Assembly (NCBI GenBank): GCA_029251375.1
Contig: JAQXDL010000044.1
Coordinates: 186,001 to 250,000, forward strand
Length of the DNA stretch: 64,000 nucleotides
Origin: Pseudomonadales bacterium
Lineage (GTDB): Bacteria; Pseudomonadota; Gammaproteobacteria; Pseudomonadales; Azotimanducaceae
Direction of reading: 5' to 3'
Shown here: in pieces, positions 25,503-33,002 of the stretch
Position numbering within the stretch: the stretch's first letter is position 1
How the letters are laid out: each line of letters opens with the position of its first letter
Notes under the pieces: generated by a model
Seen by the model: the letters and a program-made list of their open reading frames with translations, nothing else
Databases searched by the model: none
Told to the model about the DNA's origin: nothing
Translations under genes and position numbers: made by a program

Positions 25503-25766
25503 TTAGGGTACGTCGCTATTGATGGTTCTGTTGAGTTGCCGCTGCTGAGATTGTAAGGCCTTGACGCCTGAATAGGTGGAGACACAATAAGGAACGAAAT
25601 ATGTTAGAAGTATTTGGATTATGTTTTGTGTGGATAAAGATAGGTTGATAATGCTGTCACCATGGTTAATAAGTGCCAGAACACTGCCGACAAGCAGGCT
25701 AACACGAATAGCAGTTCTGACTACCTGAGCGGTAGTCGCTAAAGTTATAAAACTGTTGCTAGACAT
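25503..25766 (-). CDS. NrtS-like small nitrate transporter subunit
   Basis: This 87-residue protein has two hydrophobic helices with the pattern IRVSLLVGSVLALINHGD and IQILLTYFVPYCVSTYSGV, which matches the NrtS family first shown to transport nitrate in marine cyanobacteria. There the transporter is a pair of such subunits (NrtS1/NrtS2); many proteobacteria carry a single gene. It should sit in the inner membrane. No nitrate reductase or second nrtS lies in the window, so the role here is inferred from family only. Confidence 0.75.
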   Translation of the reverse strand: MSSNSFITLATTAQVVRTAIRVSLLVGSVLALINHGDSIINLSLSTQNIIQILLTYFVPYCVSTYSGVKALQSQQRQLNRTINSDVP

Positions 25767-26012
25767 CTTTTCTTGGCCTGGTCTGTCAATGCAATATGCG
25801 CTCGTTTTGTTTTTGTTCCAATGACTATACCTTTATTTTTCCTTAAGGCTTTAGTTCGTCTTGGAAATCACCCTTGAGAGTCGCCTTAAATTGATTGTTA
25901 TTCGCGGACAATAATTCACCATCGCGATATCCTAAAGTAGCGGATGCAAAAAAATAAAACGTTTAGTTTTTGCAGATTGATCTAAAGCCACTATGTTGAT
26001 CGTATAGACGTG

Positions 26013-27044
26013 ATGAATAAAAAGTTATGTATAAGCATTTTTGTTACCTTGTTATTGTCAAGCTGCGTCGCCGGGCCTAACTACAAAGGCGAGGCCTTAC
26101 CGAACTTTGATGGTAGGGAGTTTTTTAACCGCACGCCGTTAAGCCAAAAGCCCTTAGATGTGCTGAGCTTTGGCCTAGGCTCACTGACTAAATCTGAACA
26201 GTGGCCAACCTGGATCGACAACCAACCGGCACAAACGCCGCTGCCATCGGTAACCGACGGTATTAAAGTCACCTATATCAATCACGCGACGACTCTCATA
26301 CAGGTGCAAGGTCTGAATATTATGACGGACCCTATTTACAGCGAACGCGCAAGTCCCTTTCAATGGGCCGGCCCCAAGCGTGTTCGTGCCCCCGGCATAG
26401 CCATGAAAGACCTTCCTAATATCGATGTTATTCTCATCAGCCATAATCATTATGATCATCTTGATGTGGAGACCCTCAGACAATTGACAGCAAGGCAGGC
26501 GAAACCGCCACTTGTGTTGTCGGGTCTTGGTGTTGGTGAGTTGTTTGCCAAAATTGGCATTTCCAACTATGTGGATATGCAGTGGGGACAGTCCGAACGG
26601 CTTCAAGGTCTAGAGTTTGCTTTTGTCGAGTGCCGTCATCGTTCCGGCCGTGGTCTTACCGATCAAATGAAAACGTTATGGGGCTCATTTGTTATCAAAT
26701 CAGCGGCAGGCAATATCTATTTTGCTGGGGACACAGGCTATGGACCGCACCTAAAAGAACACGGTCAGGCCTATGGACCCTTCGCACTGTCAATTCTTCC
26801 CATTGGTGCTTACGAGCCAAGATGGTTTATGAAAGATGTGCATCTGAATCCGGAAGAGGCTGTCATGGCGCATGGGGACTTAAACAGTGAGCAAAGTTTG
26901 AGTATTCATTTCGGAGTCTTCCAGCTAACTTATGAAGCGATGGGTGGACCTGCGGCTGACCTAATAGAAGCGTTGGATAACCATGGAGTTGATGCAGCTG
27001 AATTTTGGACCCTCGAACCAGGTGAAGCCCGAACGATTCGTTAG
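26013..27044 (+). CDS. Lipoprotein MBL-fold hydrolase, NAPE-PLD/UlaG-like
   Basis: This 343-residue lipoprotein has a signal with lipobox LLSSC, Cys18 being the lipidated residue. The mature MBL fold begins VTYINHATTLIQ, has the metal motif SHNHYDHLD, then CRHRSGRGL and YFAGDTGYGPH, the pattern of the NAPE-hydrolysing phospholipase D and UlaG-like group. The C-terminal HFGVF supplies the last His. It should act on a phosphodiester or lactone-type substrate at the envelope. ATG 26013 directly follows an in-frame GTG at 26010; no clear ribosome site. It is a single gene. Confidence 0.87.
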   Translation: MNKKLCISIFVTLLLSSCVAGPNYKGEALPNFDGREFFNRTPLSQKPLDVLSFGLGSLTKSEQWPTWIDNQPAQTPLPSVTDGIKVTYINHATTLIQVQGLNIMTDPIYSERASPFQWAGPKRVRAPGIAMKDLPNIDVILISHNHYDHLDVETLRQLTARQAKPPLVLSGLGVGELFAKIGISNYVDMQWGQSERLQGLEFAFVECRHRSGRGLTDQMKTLWGSFVIKSAAGNIYFAGDTGYGPHLKEHGQAYGPFALSILPIGAYEPRWFMKDVHLNPEEAVMAHGDLNSEQSLSIHFGVFQLTYEAMGGPAADLIEALDNHGVDAAEFWTLEPGEARTIR

Positions 27045-27189
27045 AAACAGGACACAAGCGACAGCAGTTTTTACTACCGGCAAATAGTCGCGTAAGTCTG
27101 GAGGGTGAGATAGATATTCATGTGTCATACTGAGTGCTGCCACGGCAACGTATCACTGGTTTATTTCTAGGCCGGCTATGTTTAATGGG

Positions 27190-27234
27190 CCTAAATCTAA
27201 TCGGCCTAAATCGAATCGGGCTACACCTAATTGG
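27190..27234. repeat. Three tandem 15-bp copies at a gene start
   Basis: CCTAAATCTAATCGG, CCTAAATCGAATCGG and GCTACACCTAATTGG are consecutive. The last copy runs into the GGAG ribosome site of the hydrolase gene starting at 27244. Confidence 0.8.
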
Positions 27235-27243
27235 AGAACAAAT

Positions 27244-27933
27244 GTGACGCAGTTAAAACCCCCAGCACTTGCCAGCATGTTCAACGAGGCATTTGCGGCA
27301 TTTGAACTGCCCAAACTTCTGCTGCGTGCACCTGAATTATCCAGACTCAAAACAGTTAATCCTCGAAAAATTATTGTGATGCCCGGTTTTGGCGCAGATG
27401 ACTTTTCGACCCTACCTATTCGTGGCTACCTTTCCTCGATGGGGCATGAAGTTCAAGGTTGGAATCGCGGTTTAAATATCAAAGATGTTCAGGAAACGTT
27501 AGATGAGTTAGTGCAGGACATTGAAAAGAGAACCCGTAACGCCGCGGAGCCAATCGTCATCGTTGGTTGGAGCCTTGGTGGTTATCTTGCTCGAGAGGTG
27601 GCGCGAGACTTACCTAACACAGTAGAGCAGGTGTTCACCCTCGGCAGTCCAATTGTAGGGGGGCCCAAATATACCCAACTCGCGTCCTTGTATCGCTCCC
27701 AAGGGATCGACGTTGATTGGATTGAGCGAGTCATCATTGAGCGAGAAGATGCAAATGAATTGATCACGCCGGTCACGGCAGTCTATTCAAAATCAGACGG
27801 AGTCGTCGCTTGGCAAGCATGTATCGATAAAAAGTCACCCAACGTTGAGCATATCGAAATCAGTGCATCGCACATTGGATTGGGTATTTCTGCTGATTCA
27901 TTCAGAATTGTTGCCGACAAGCTCAAAAACTAA
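27244..27933 (+). CDS. Alpha/beta hydrolase (esterase/lipase-like)
   Basis: This 229-residue cytosolic hydrolase has KIIVMPGFGADD as the oxyanion strand-turn near residue 38, nucleophile elbow GWSLGGYLAREVA, TLGSPIVGG, an acid in YSKSDGVV, and a late His in SASHIGLG, which together form a Ser-Asp-His triad. It resembles small triacylglycerol lipase/PGAP1-like hydrolases. The frame is open from 27178, but GTG 27244 has GGAG seven bases upstream and avoids translating the repeat. It is a single gene. Confidence 0.78.
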   Translation: MTQLKPPALASMFNEAFAAFELPKLLLRAPELSRLKTVNPRKIIVMPGFGADDFSTLPIRGYLSSMGHEVQGWNRGLNIKDVQETLDELVQDIEKRTRNAAEPIVIVGWSLGGYLAREVARDLPNTVEQVFTLGSPIVGGPKYTQLASLYRSQGIDVDWIERVIIEREDANELITPVTAVYSKSDGVVAWQACIDKKSPNVEHIEISASHIGLGISADSFRIVADKLKN

Positions 27934-28022
27934 TCCTTGCTGTCAGCAAGCTATGCGAGTTCGGTATCGACTCAAGCGGCAGTGGTTTGTCTATGGAATG
28001 GCGCAAGCACCCATCTTTAGGA

Positions 28023-28643
28023 TTATGCTTCTGTGGCGGGCTGTAACTCTTTTATTGCTGAGGAGATCACTCGAGCTGACGACTGTAGCAAGAGAATAAC
28101 CAGTGCTGAGGCCACAATCACATCGGGCCAGCCAGCCTCAAAGAACCAAACGGCGCCGGCCGCAACGAAAACCGATATATTTGTCGCGATGTCGTTTCTC
28201 GAGCATTCCCAGACCGAACTCATATTGATATCTTCGTTTCTGTGGCGCCAAAGTAGCGCCAGACATAGGGAGTTTGCAACCAGTGCGACGAGACTAAAGA
28301 AGCCCATGAGTTCAAAAATCGGTGTTTCGGGATAGAGTAGCTTGTAGCCAATTTGACTAAGGACGACCAGGCCAGCCATTAAAATTAGGCAACCCTTGAA
28401 CAGTGCAACTTTTGCTTTGGCTCTGATGCCACTTGCAATCACCATTAAGCTTAGGGCGTAGGTCATTGCGTCGCCAAAATTATCAAGACTGTCGGCAAAC
28501 AGTGCGGTAGATTTTGCGAACTGTGCCGCGATGACCATGACAAAAAACATGGTTGCATTGATGGCAAGAACAGCGATAAGCGTGCCGCGCTGATTGTCTC
28601 GCAGCGCTTCGGCAGCGCTATCGTTATCACAACATCCACTCAA
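28023..28643 (-). CDS. Cation diffusion facilitator-like transporter, membrane domain only
   Basis: This 206-residue protein has six hydrophobic segments and the CDF pattern FADSLDNFGDAMTYALSL in helix 2 with metal-binding Asp residues. It lacks the cytosolic C-terminal metal-sensing domain of full CDF exporters. The N terminus starts SGCCDND, with paired cysteines that may bind metal. It should move a divalent cation out of the cytosol; which metal is unknown. TTG start with a GAGGAAGAG site upstream. A 34-codon membrane gene lies 42 bp upstream in the same direction. Confidence 0.82.
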   Translation of the reverse strand: MSGCCDNDSAAEALRDNQRGTLIAVLAINATMFFVMVIAAQFAKSTALFADSLDNFGDAMTYALSLMVIASGIRAKAKVALFKGCLILMAGLVVLSQIGYKLLYPETPIFELMGFFSLVALVANSLCLALLWRHRNEDINMSSVWECSRNDIATNISVFVAAGAVWFFEAGWPDVIVASALVILLLQSSARVISSAIKELQPATEA

Positions 28644-28685
28644 TTTTCTCTTCCTCGTGTCTTGCTAGCCCAAATTGGTTAAATA

Positions 28686-28790
28686 CTAATTTTCTGAGTT
28701 ATTCTTGTCGTTGCGTTTCTGAGAAGCGATGAAGATAACAATCACCGCTATTACGATAGCGATCACGCCACCCACTGCTGCATTATCCAT
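28686..28790 (-). CDS. 34-residue single-pass membrane protein
   Basis: A short frame on the reverse strand encodes 34 residues: a polar start MDNAAVGG, one hydrophobic helix VIAIVIAVIVIFIA, then a charged tail SQKRNDKNNSEN. This is the profile of a real membrane microprotein, positive-inside at the tail. It lies 42 bp upstream of the CDF-like transporter, so it may be its partner or a lead gene. No strong ribosome site is visible (AGG about 12 bases upstream). The family was not recognised. Confidence 0.5.
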   Translation of the reverse strand: MDNAAVGGVIAIVIAVIVIFIASQKRNDKNNSEN

Positions 28791-28911
28791 GGAGGCTGCC
28801 TAATCGTTTTTTGTGAGTTAATGATGTTACTGCAACCTGTTGTTGGTAAGCGACCGAAAACTGCACGCCAGATATCTAATTGGCACCATAAGTGGGTCAG
28901 GGGCTGATGAG

Positions 28912-29424
28912 TTAGTCGTTTGGTTGACTGTCAGCGCCTCTCGACACAGCACGTCTTTGATTTATTCTATCACTCACACCCGCTCCAATATGTTCAGATT
29001 TCTTGCTCCACCATTGTGAACCACCCGGCGTCTCAACGATGCGTATCGCACTTGCTTCCATGGCCTAGTAGGTCTCGTCGCTTAGTAGACCTTGATCATG
29101 CACATATACCGCTTGCTCCATAATGTAAAAGAAGTGTGCAGCCCAACCTTCAAAGTTCCACCTTGCACTAGAAGAGGCGTCGTCCCAGCTTTTGTAGCAG
29201 CTTTTGATGTCTGTATGAAGATCACGGTTGCCCACTACCAAGGTTGAGTGCTGAGCAACCTGTTTTAAGATGTCACGTTGGCTGTTGGCCCGCGCCAAAT
29301 CATTGGCCTGTTCTGCTTGAGCGTTGCTGATGCGAAGCTGTTTTAGTAAAAGTATGAGTGTGAATAGAACTGCCGATGCTGCGATCAACTCTGCGATTGC
29401 GCCGAGTGCCTCCCAATTCATCAC
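28912..29424 (-). pseudogene. Conserved hypothetical membrane protein interrupted by an in-frame TAG
   Basis: The N-terminal part (119 codons, start 29424) begins NWEALGAIAELIAASAV, one helix followed by a soluble helical domain, a pattern common in marine proteobacterial hypothetical proteins. A TAG at 29065-29067 stops it after LLSDETY. The same frame continues for 50 codons with AMEASAIRIVETPGGSQWWS, which looks like the expected family C terminus, to TAA at 28912. One TGG to TAG change would restore a 170-residue protein. Read as a nonsense-mutated gene; readthrough or a sequencing error are alternatives. Confidence 0.7.
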
Positions 29425-29677
29425 GAACCCCTAACGTGGTTCAGCGCGCGAAAATTACTGCACGATTGGGCTAGTGTTTTGGTTAGTTCACGAAAACAGA
29501 TAGCAGCCTTCTCTGTTTGAGACGGATAATTGGACCGTTGTAAAAGTTGCATGTTAAACGGGTCGATGTTTGATATATGACTAAGATACATCGAATTTGA
29601 ATGTTAGGGTACTAGCGGTAAACGCAGAGTCTTTCGAGGGATTTGTTGGCGGTGTGAATTGAGTGTTGTTTGAATAT

Positions 29678-30028
29678 TCAAAGATCAATCTCAAAATATG
29701 TCAATACGGTCACCATAAGCCAATAGCAAAAAATCGTCAGCGCAATCGAAAAACCAATACTAAAGTAGAAGTTAATGCCCTGTTTTAGCATGAGTGGTAA
29801 TGCGACAAACAACGCTAATGACGGCAGGACTAACCAAAAAACACGCGTTGACAGTTCGCTCACTTTGTCGACGTCCTTCGTCTCAAAGTACAGCCAAAAT
29901 AGAGCCAGCACAGAAATTAATGGTACTGATGCAAGAACGGCTCCAGCGAACGAACTTCGCTTCGCAACTTCTGAAATGGCGACGACCAAAACAGCAGTGA
30001 TTGTTATTTTTATGAATTACTGCAGCAT
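29678..30028 (-). pseudogene. DUF3147 membrane protein with a nonsense codon at position 4
   Basis: The frame encodes a small four-helix membrane protein of the DUF3147 type (VVAISEVAKRSSFAGA, then STRVFWLVLPSLALFVALPL). The family start is a short polar lead and IK-rich helix. Here ATG at 30028, with AAGGG eight bases upstream, reads M-L-Q, then TAA at 30017-30019, then FIKITITAVLVVAISE in the same frame. The visible start, TTG at 29989, would cut off the first helix. One TAT to TAA change explains this. A truncated product from the TTG remains possible. Confidence 0.7.
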
Positions 30029-30178
30029 CGGTTTACCCTTATACACTCAATGACGCCATTGATCTGCCTAGAGTTACCTAGAGCTGCGTCTAAGCGCTAA
30101 CTCGAATCGGTTAGCTGCGGGGCGTGCCAAGCTATTGAATGTTTTTTTGACGCATTTTGTGTCAGCTCTCGCTGATCT

Positions 30179-30502
30179 CTAAGAGATCCATACGCCGCTG
30201 GTTACTTGGCAATCTATCGCATCTAAGCCCATATGGACAGACAAGCCAATGGCAATGAGCCGTACCTTAGGCATCTTGGGAACAAAACAGAGTGCAGCGT
30301 AAAACAGAATAGGCCACAGTTCATGTAGCGGGTGGAATCCGATACTACAGCGATTAGAGTCGTATATTGGATCAGCTAATAGGTGGTCAACATCTACGAG
30401 CATCGTTGCGATTAAAAGAAAGTAAGCCAACCGCCAGCTTTTCCTAAAGAAAACGGCCGTGAGCAAGGCGGGTGCTACAAAATGAAGGGCTAAGTGAATC
30501 AC
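30179..30502 (-). CDS. DUF6122 family membrane protein
   Basis: This 107-residue membrane protein has three to four hydrophobic segments and the conserved strings MIHLALHFVAPA, LVDVDHLLADPIYDSNRCSIGFHPLH and LSVHMGLDAIDC. The Asp/His-rich HLLADP...GFHPLH centre recalls membrane-embedded metal hydrolases of the YdjM/LexA-regulated type, but no activity is established. Length looks complete. Neighbours on both sides include decayed genes, yet this one reads intact. Confidence 0.8.
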   Translation of the reverse strand: MIHLALHFVAPALLTAVFFRKSWRLAYFLLIATMLVDVDHLLADPIYDSNRCSIGFHPLHELWPILFYAALCFVPKMPKVRLIAIGLSVHMGLDAIDCQVTSGVWIS

Positions 30503-30654
30503 CGGTTCTGTTCGCTAATCTTCGTTCACGTGAAGTTTTAATGACGAGAGCGACTGACGTTTCGCCCCAAAACAGGGTAATTATTCAGCTACCTACCCAC
30601 ATCATCGGGCCAACTATTCGCTCCCTTTAAGCAATTCGTATCTCTCTGCCTGTT

Positions 30655-30690
30655 TAGCTAACTTTATAACTACTTTTATAGCTATGGGAA
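30655..30690. repeat. Degenerate 12-bp tandem repeat near a gene end
   Basis: TAGCTAACTTTA, TAACTACTTTTA and TAGCTATGGGAA are consecutive and share most positions of the first half. They lie 35 bp before the stop codon of the leftward gene at 30726. Confidence 0.4.
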
Positions 30691-30725
30691 TCGTTTAGGT
30701 GAACGTCGTTTTTTCAGCTACTTTT

Positions 30726-30992
30726 TTATAGACCCAGGTTGCGGGTTAACACCGTTGAGGATTCAATGATGCGTTTTGTTCGATAAAGCTCAGGATGTTT
30801 TTCATCGTCAGAGTACCCCACTGGGTCGCCTGCACCGGTGTTTACGAACCAAGAATTTTCAGGCGTTCGATCGCCGAGTAGCTTTTTTAACTCCGCAGGC
30901 TTAATGCCTAGTGCTTTAGCTGCAGCGTTATAAGTACAGCGAGTTGTAACTTCGTTCAGGTAATCCCGTACGATAGTAATTTTGTCTTGCAT
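30726..30992 (-). CDS. Conserved hypothetical protein, helix-turn-helix-like
   Basis: This 88-residue soluble protein was not assigned to a named family. The first half (IVRDYLNEVTTRCTYNAAAKALGIKPAELKKLLG) reads like a helix-turn-helix with the turn at ALGIKPAEL. The second half holds SWFVNTGAGDPVGYSDDEKHPELY, rich in Gly and Asp. The frame opens at 31088, but ATG 30992 has AGGA upstream and a cleaner N terminus. It could be a small DNA-binding regulator; this is inference. Confidence 0.6.
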   Translation of the reverse strand: MQDKITIVRDYLNEVTTRCTYNAAAKALGIKPAELKKLLGDRTPENSWFVNTGAGDPVGYSDDEKHPELYRTKRIIESSTVLTRNLGL

Positions 30993-31524
30993 AAAAAGAT
31001 ATGTCCTAGAAAGTTGACGACGGGTTATGCGGGCTTCGTGCAAGAGCCATTCCGACGTTTCGAGCGAATCTGAAGGCAAGTTTGACACGATTCGATGAGA
31101 AAAGTGAAACTCTTCGCCTGCATGTTGTGCAGCATTTACATTAAATTATGGTTATTTACGTAAGTTTACGCAGGTGTGTGTTTTTTATTAGCCCGCAGGG
31201 CTGCTATTTACGACTGTCAGTATAGCGTACCTGCGGAAATAAATGGACTGTAGTTCGTCATTGTGCTTTTCGGTGTCCACAAGCATTCTGAGATTGCGGT
31301 CTACAAGGACCTCTTCAGCTTTGCAGAATAAGCGGCACGAAATAAGCAGCAGGACACGGAAGCGGCGCAGGTAAAAGTCAATAATGTCGAACGCGGGCGT
31401 CTGGTAAACAAGTTATTGCAGTTGTTACTGCCGGCAAGTTATCCAGAAATAATTACTACTGCAGTTCTCCTGGCTCATGTTGCGCTAAAAACTGGTCCAT
31501 AGGGACAGCGTCTACTAACCCGAT
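30993..31524. other. 532-bp spacer with a start-less open frame
   Basis: No intact gene was found. On the reverse strand a 74-codon frame (31188-31412) is open with coding-like third positions (AFDIIDFYLRRFRVLLL, then VLVDRNLRMLVDTEKHNDEL), but it has no usable start codon before residue 43 and ends in TAA. It may be a gene remnant or chance. No repeat or hairpin stands out. Confidence 0.3.
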
Positions 31525-31809
31525 TTACATGATGGCAGGCTCATTTATGTCTCCTTCAGCATGTAACGTTCGGGCTGGTATGGTGATAAGGTCTCCAGCT
31601 TCCAGTTGATGTTGAGTGCCTTGGGCATCTTCGAAGTAGGTTTTTCCTTTGACCAAATATGCGAGAACCTCGTCCTCATGCCAATGCAAGTTGGCAGCGG
31701 TTGCTTTATCAGTTGCGTAGGTTGTTGGAAATAGTTTTCGTTCTCGAATATCTTCCAAGGCGCCACTCAAACCATGAAAGTGATCTTTTTCAACAATGAA
31801 ACCCATCAT
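31525..31809 (-). CDS. Cupin-domain protein
   Basis: This 94-residue protein is a single cupin barrel with the metal-site strings NLHWHEDEVLAYLVKGKTYFED (cupin motif 1: H-x-H-x(3)E) and GDLITIPARTLHAEG (motif 2). It could bind a divalent metal and act on a small substrate, or sense one. The start is ATG at 31809 or 31806. It is an isolated gene. Confidence 0.82.
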   Translation of the reverse strand: MMGFIVEKDHFHGLSGALEDIRERKLFPTTYATDKATAANLHWHEDEVLAYLVKGKTYFEDAQGTQHQLEAGDLITIPARTLHAEGDINEPAIM

Positions 31810-32540
31810 ATTTTCCTTTCGTTTGAACGAGATGTTTAGTTACAACACGCGCATTTTTGCTGAAATATGTCGCATTATGTTGCCATATTGTGGGTTTAAA
31901 AAGTACGAGGATTATCCGCGAAGGTAAATCAGCAGCTGCCCATTGATAATTTTTCTGCATCTCCCGAAGAATCGAGTCGATCTTCTTTCGTCAAAGATCG
32001 TCAGCCAAGTGTAGGCGAGAGAGGGTTGTCTGGATTTGTCTCAGGCGATATAAATCAACTGAGGAATAGCGCACAAAGAATGCTAAATTGGAACGATTGG
32101 TTATCTTCACATCGCAAATTTTTATTTAATATTGTTGTTTAGTATGACCCAATTTCACCATAAATTTGATGCTTGGTGTGAAAGCGCCGGTTTCTATTGG
32201 GTTAATGTAAATTGATGCTAGATCTATTCTATCGATTTCAATAATTAAGTAATTTATTCAGATACTTATGAAGGGTTTATGTAAAAGATTCTATGTGCTT
32301 TTTGAAGCAGGCTCGGCATTCTATTTAGCTAAATGCCCAGAGTTTGATTGGGTAGATTTAGTTTTAAATCATTTAAAACAATATGTTAGTAGGTTTTTAC
32401 AAAATTTATATTAGATATGACTTATATCTAATTGTATTAATATATATTTAGATAAAATTGAAGCAATATTCTACAACAAGGCTCATGTCTTGCCTTCTTG
32501 TCTGTATACTAGCGTCTTTATTGCATTCCAAGTTTTGTCT
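31810..32540. other. 731-bp spacer, partly very AT-rich
   Basis: The left half has an 80-codon open frame (to 32142, +) without a start codon, not called. From about 32140 to 32480 the sequence is strongly AT-rich. It holds a 48-codon frame at 32268-32414 with no ribosome site and no recognisable family, not called, and a perfect palindrome at 32410-32432. The spacer probably holds the promoter of the SEC-C gene. It could be a short piece of foreign origin. Confidence 0.35.
32410..32432. promoter_or_regulatory. Perfect 9-bp inverted repeat, operator-like
   Basis: ATTAGATAT and ATATCTAAT flank a 5-bp GACTT centre, about 110 bp upstream of the SEC-C gene start and inside the AT-rich patch. It could be a dimeric regulator site or a transcript hairpin; no T run follows. 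Confidence 0.4.
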
Positions 32541-32876
32541 ATGTCTCGCTATCCTCATAAGAACCTCCCATTAAAGAAAGCTAAGTTTGAAAAGAAGACA
32601 TTCGAATCCCAGAAGACCGTTCGGCTGGGCACGAAACAAACGCCGCTGATGTTGACCGTTCAATCCGAGGCAAGGCGCGTTGAAGTGGCTGAAATTTGTG
32701 CGGAGCGTAAATGGTTTTGCGAGATTGATTTGCTGGCCGACGAAGATGAAGACATCAGCGCGTTAACGTTGCTGATAGAGAAACAAGTGGTTGCAACTAC
32801 GACGCGTCTCGCTGGTCGTAATGAGCCTTGTCCCTGTGGCAGTGGTAAGAAATATAAGCAGTGCTGCGCTGCCTAA
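32541..32876 (+). CDS. SWIM/SEC-C metal-binding motif protein, PBPRA1643 family
   Basis: This 111-residue protein ends in the SEC-C zinc motif [13 protein letters not shown] (residues 96-108), as at the C terminus of SecA. The middle [27 protein letters not shown] matches the PBPRA1643-type family of gammaproteobacteria. The role is unknown; SEC-C motifs often contact ribosomes or SecB-like partners. The frame is open from 32490; ATG 32541 starts where the family does. Confidence 0.82.
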   Translation: MSRYPHKNLPLKKAKFEKKTFESQKTVRLGTKQTPLMLTVQSEARRVEVAEICAERKWFCEIDLLADEDEDISALTLLIEKQVVATTTRLAGRNEPCPCGSGKKYKQCCAA

Positions 32877-32976
32877 TTTATGAGCTGGTTGGCGGTTGCT
32901 GAATCTGCTCTCGTCGTACGGTATTTCCCTTGCACTTGTTTGCCATTTTCATGTCGAGAAGCTCAACCTAAAGCCT

Positions 32977-33002
32977 GAATCTAATGTCTAAATCTAATGT
33001 CT
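32977..33002. repeat. Tandem 13-bp duplication carrying the start codon
   Basis: GAATCTAATGTCT and AAATCTAATGTCT are adjacent. The second holds the ATG of the YhiN-like gene (32997); the first holds an ATG in another frame that ends after six codons. Confidence 0.85.

Noticed and set aside
25335-25556. 73-codon forward frame starting in the 9-bp repeat
   Set aside because: Its first residues are only the translated repeat (LELLELLEL), it overlaps the NrtS-like gene on the other strand, and it has no ribosome site.
28912-30028. Stop-codon reassignment or programmed readthrough
   Set aside because: The two broken genes use different stops (TAG and TAA), and all large genes in the window end normally at TAA, TAG and TGA; plain nonsense mutation is simpler.
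32268-32414. 48-codon forward frame in the AT-rich patch
   Set aside because: No ribosome site, no family resemblance, and open frames of this length are common by chance.
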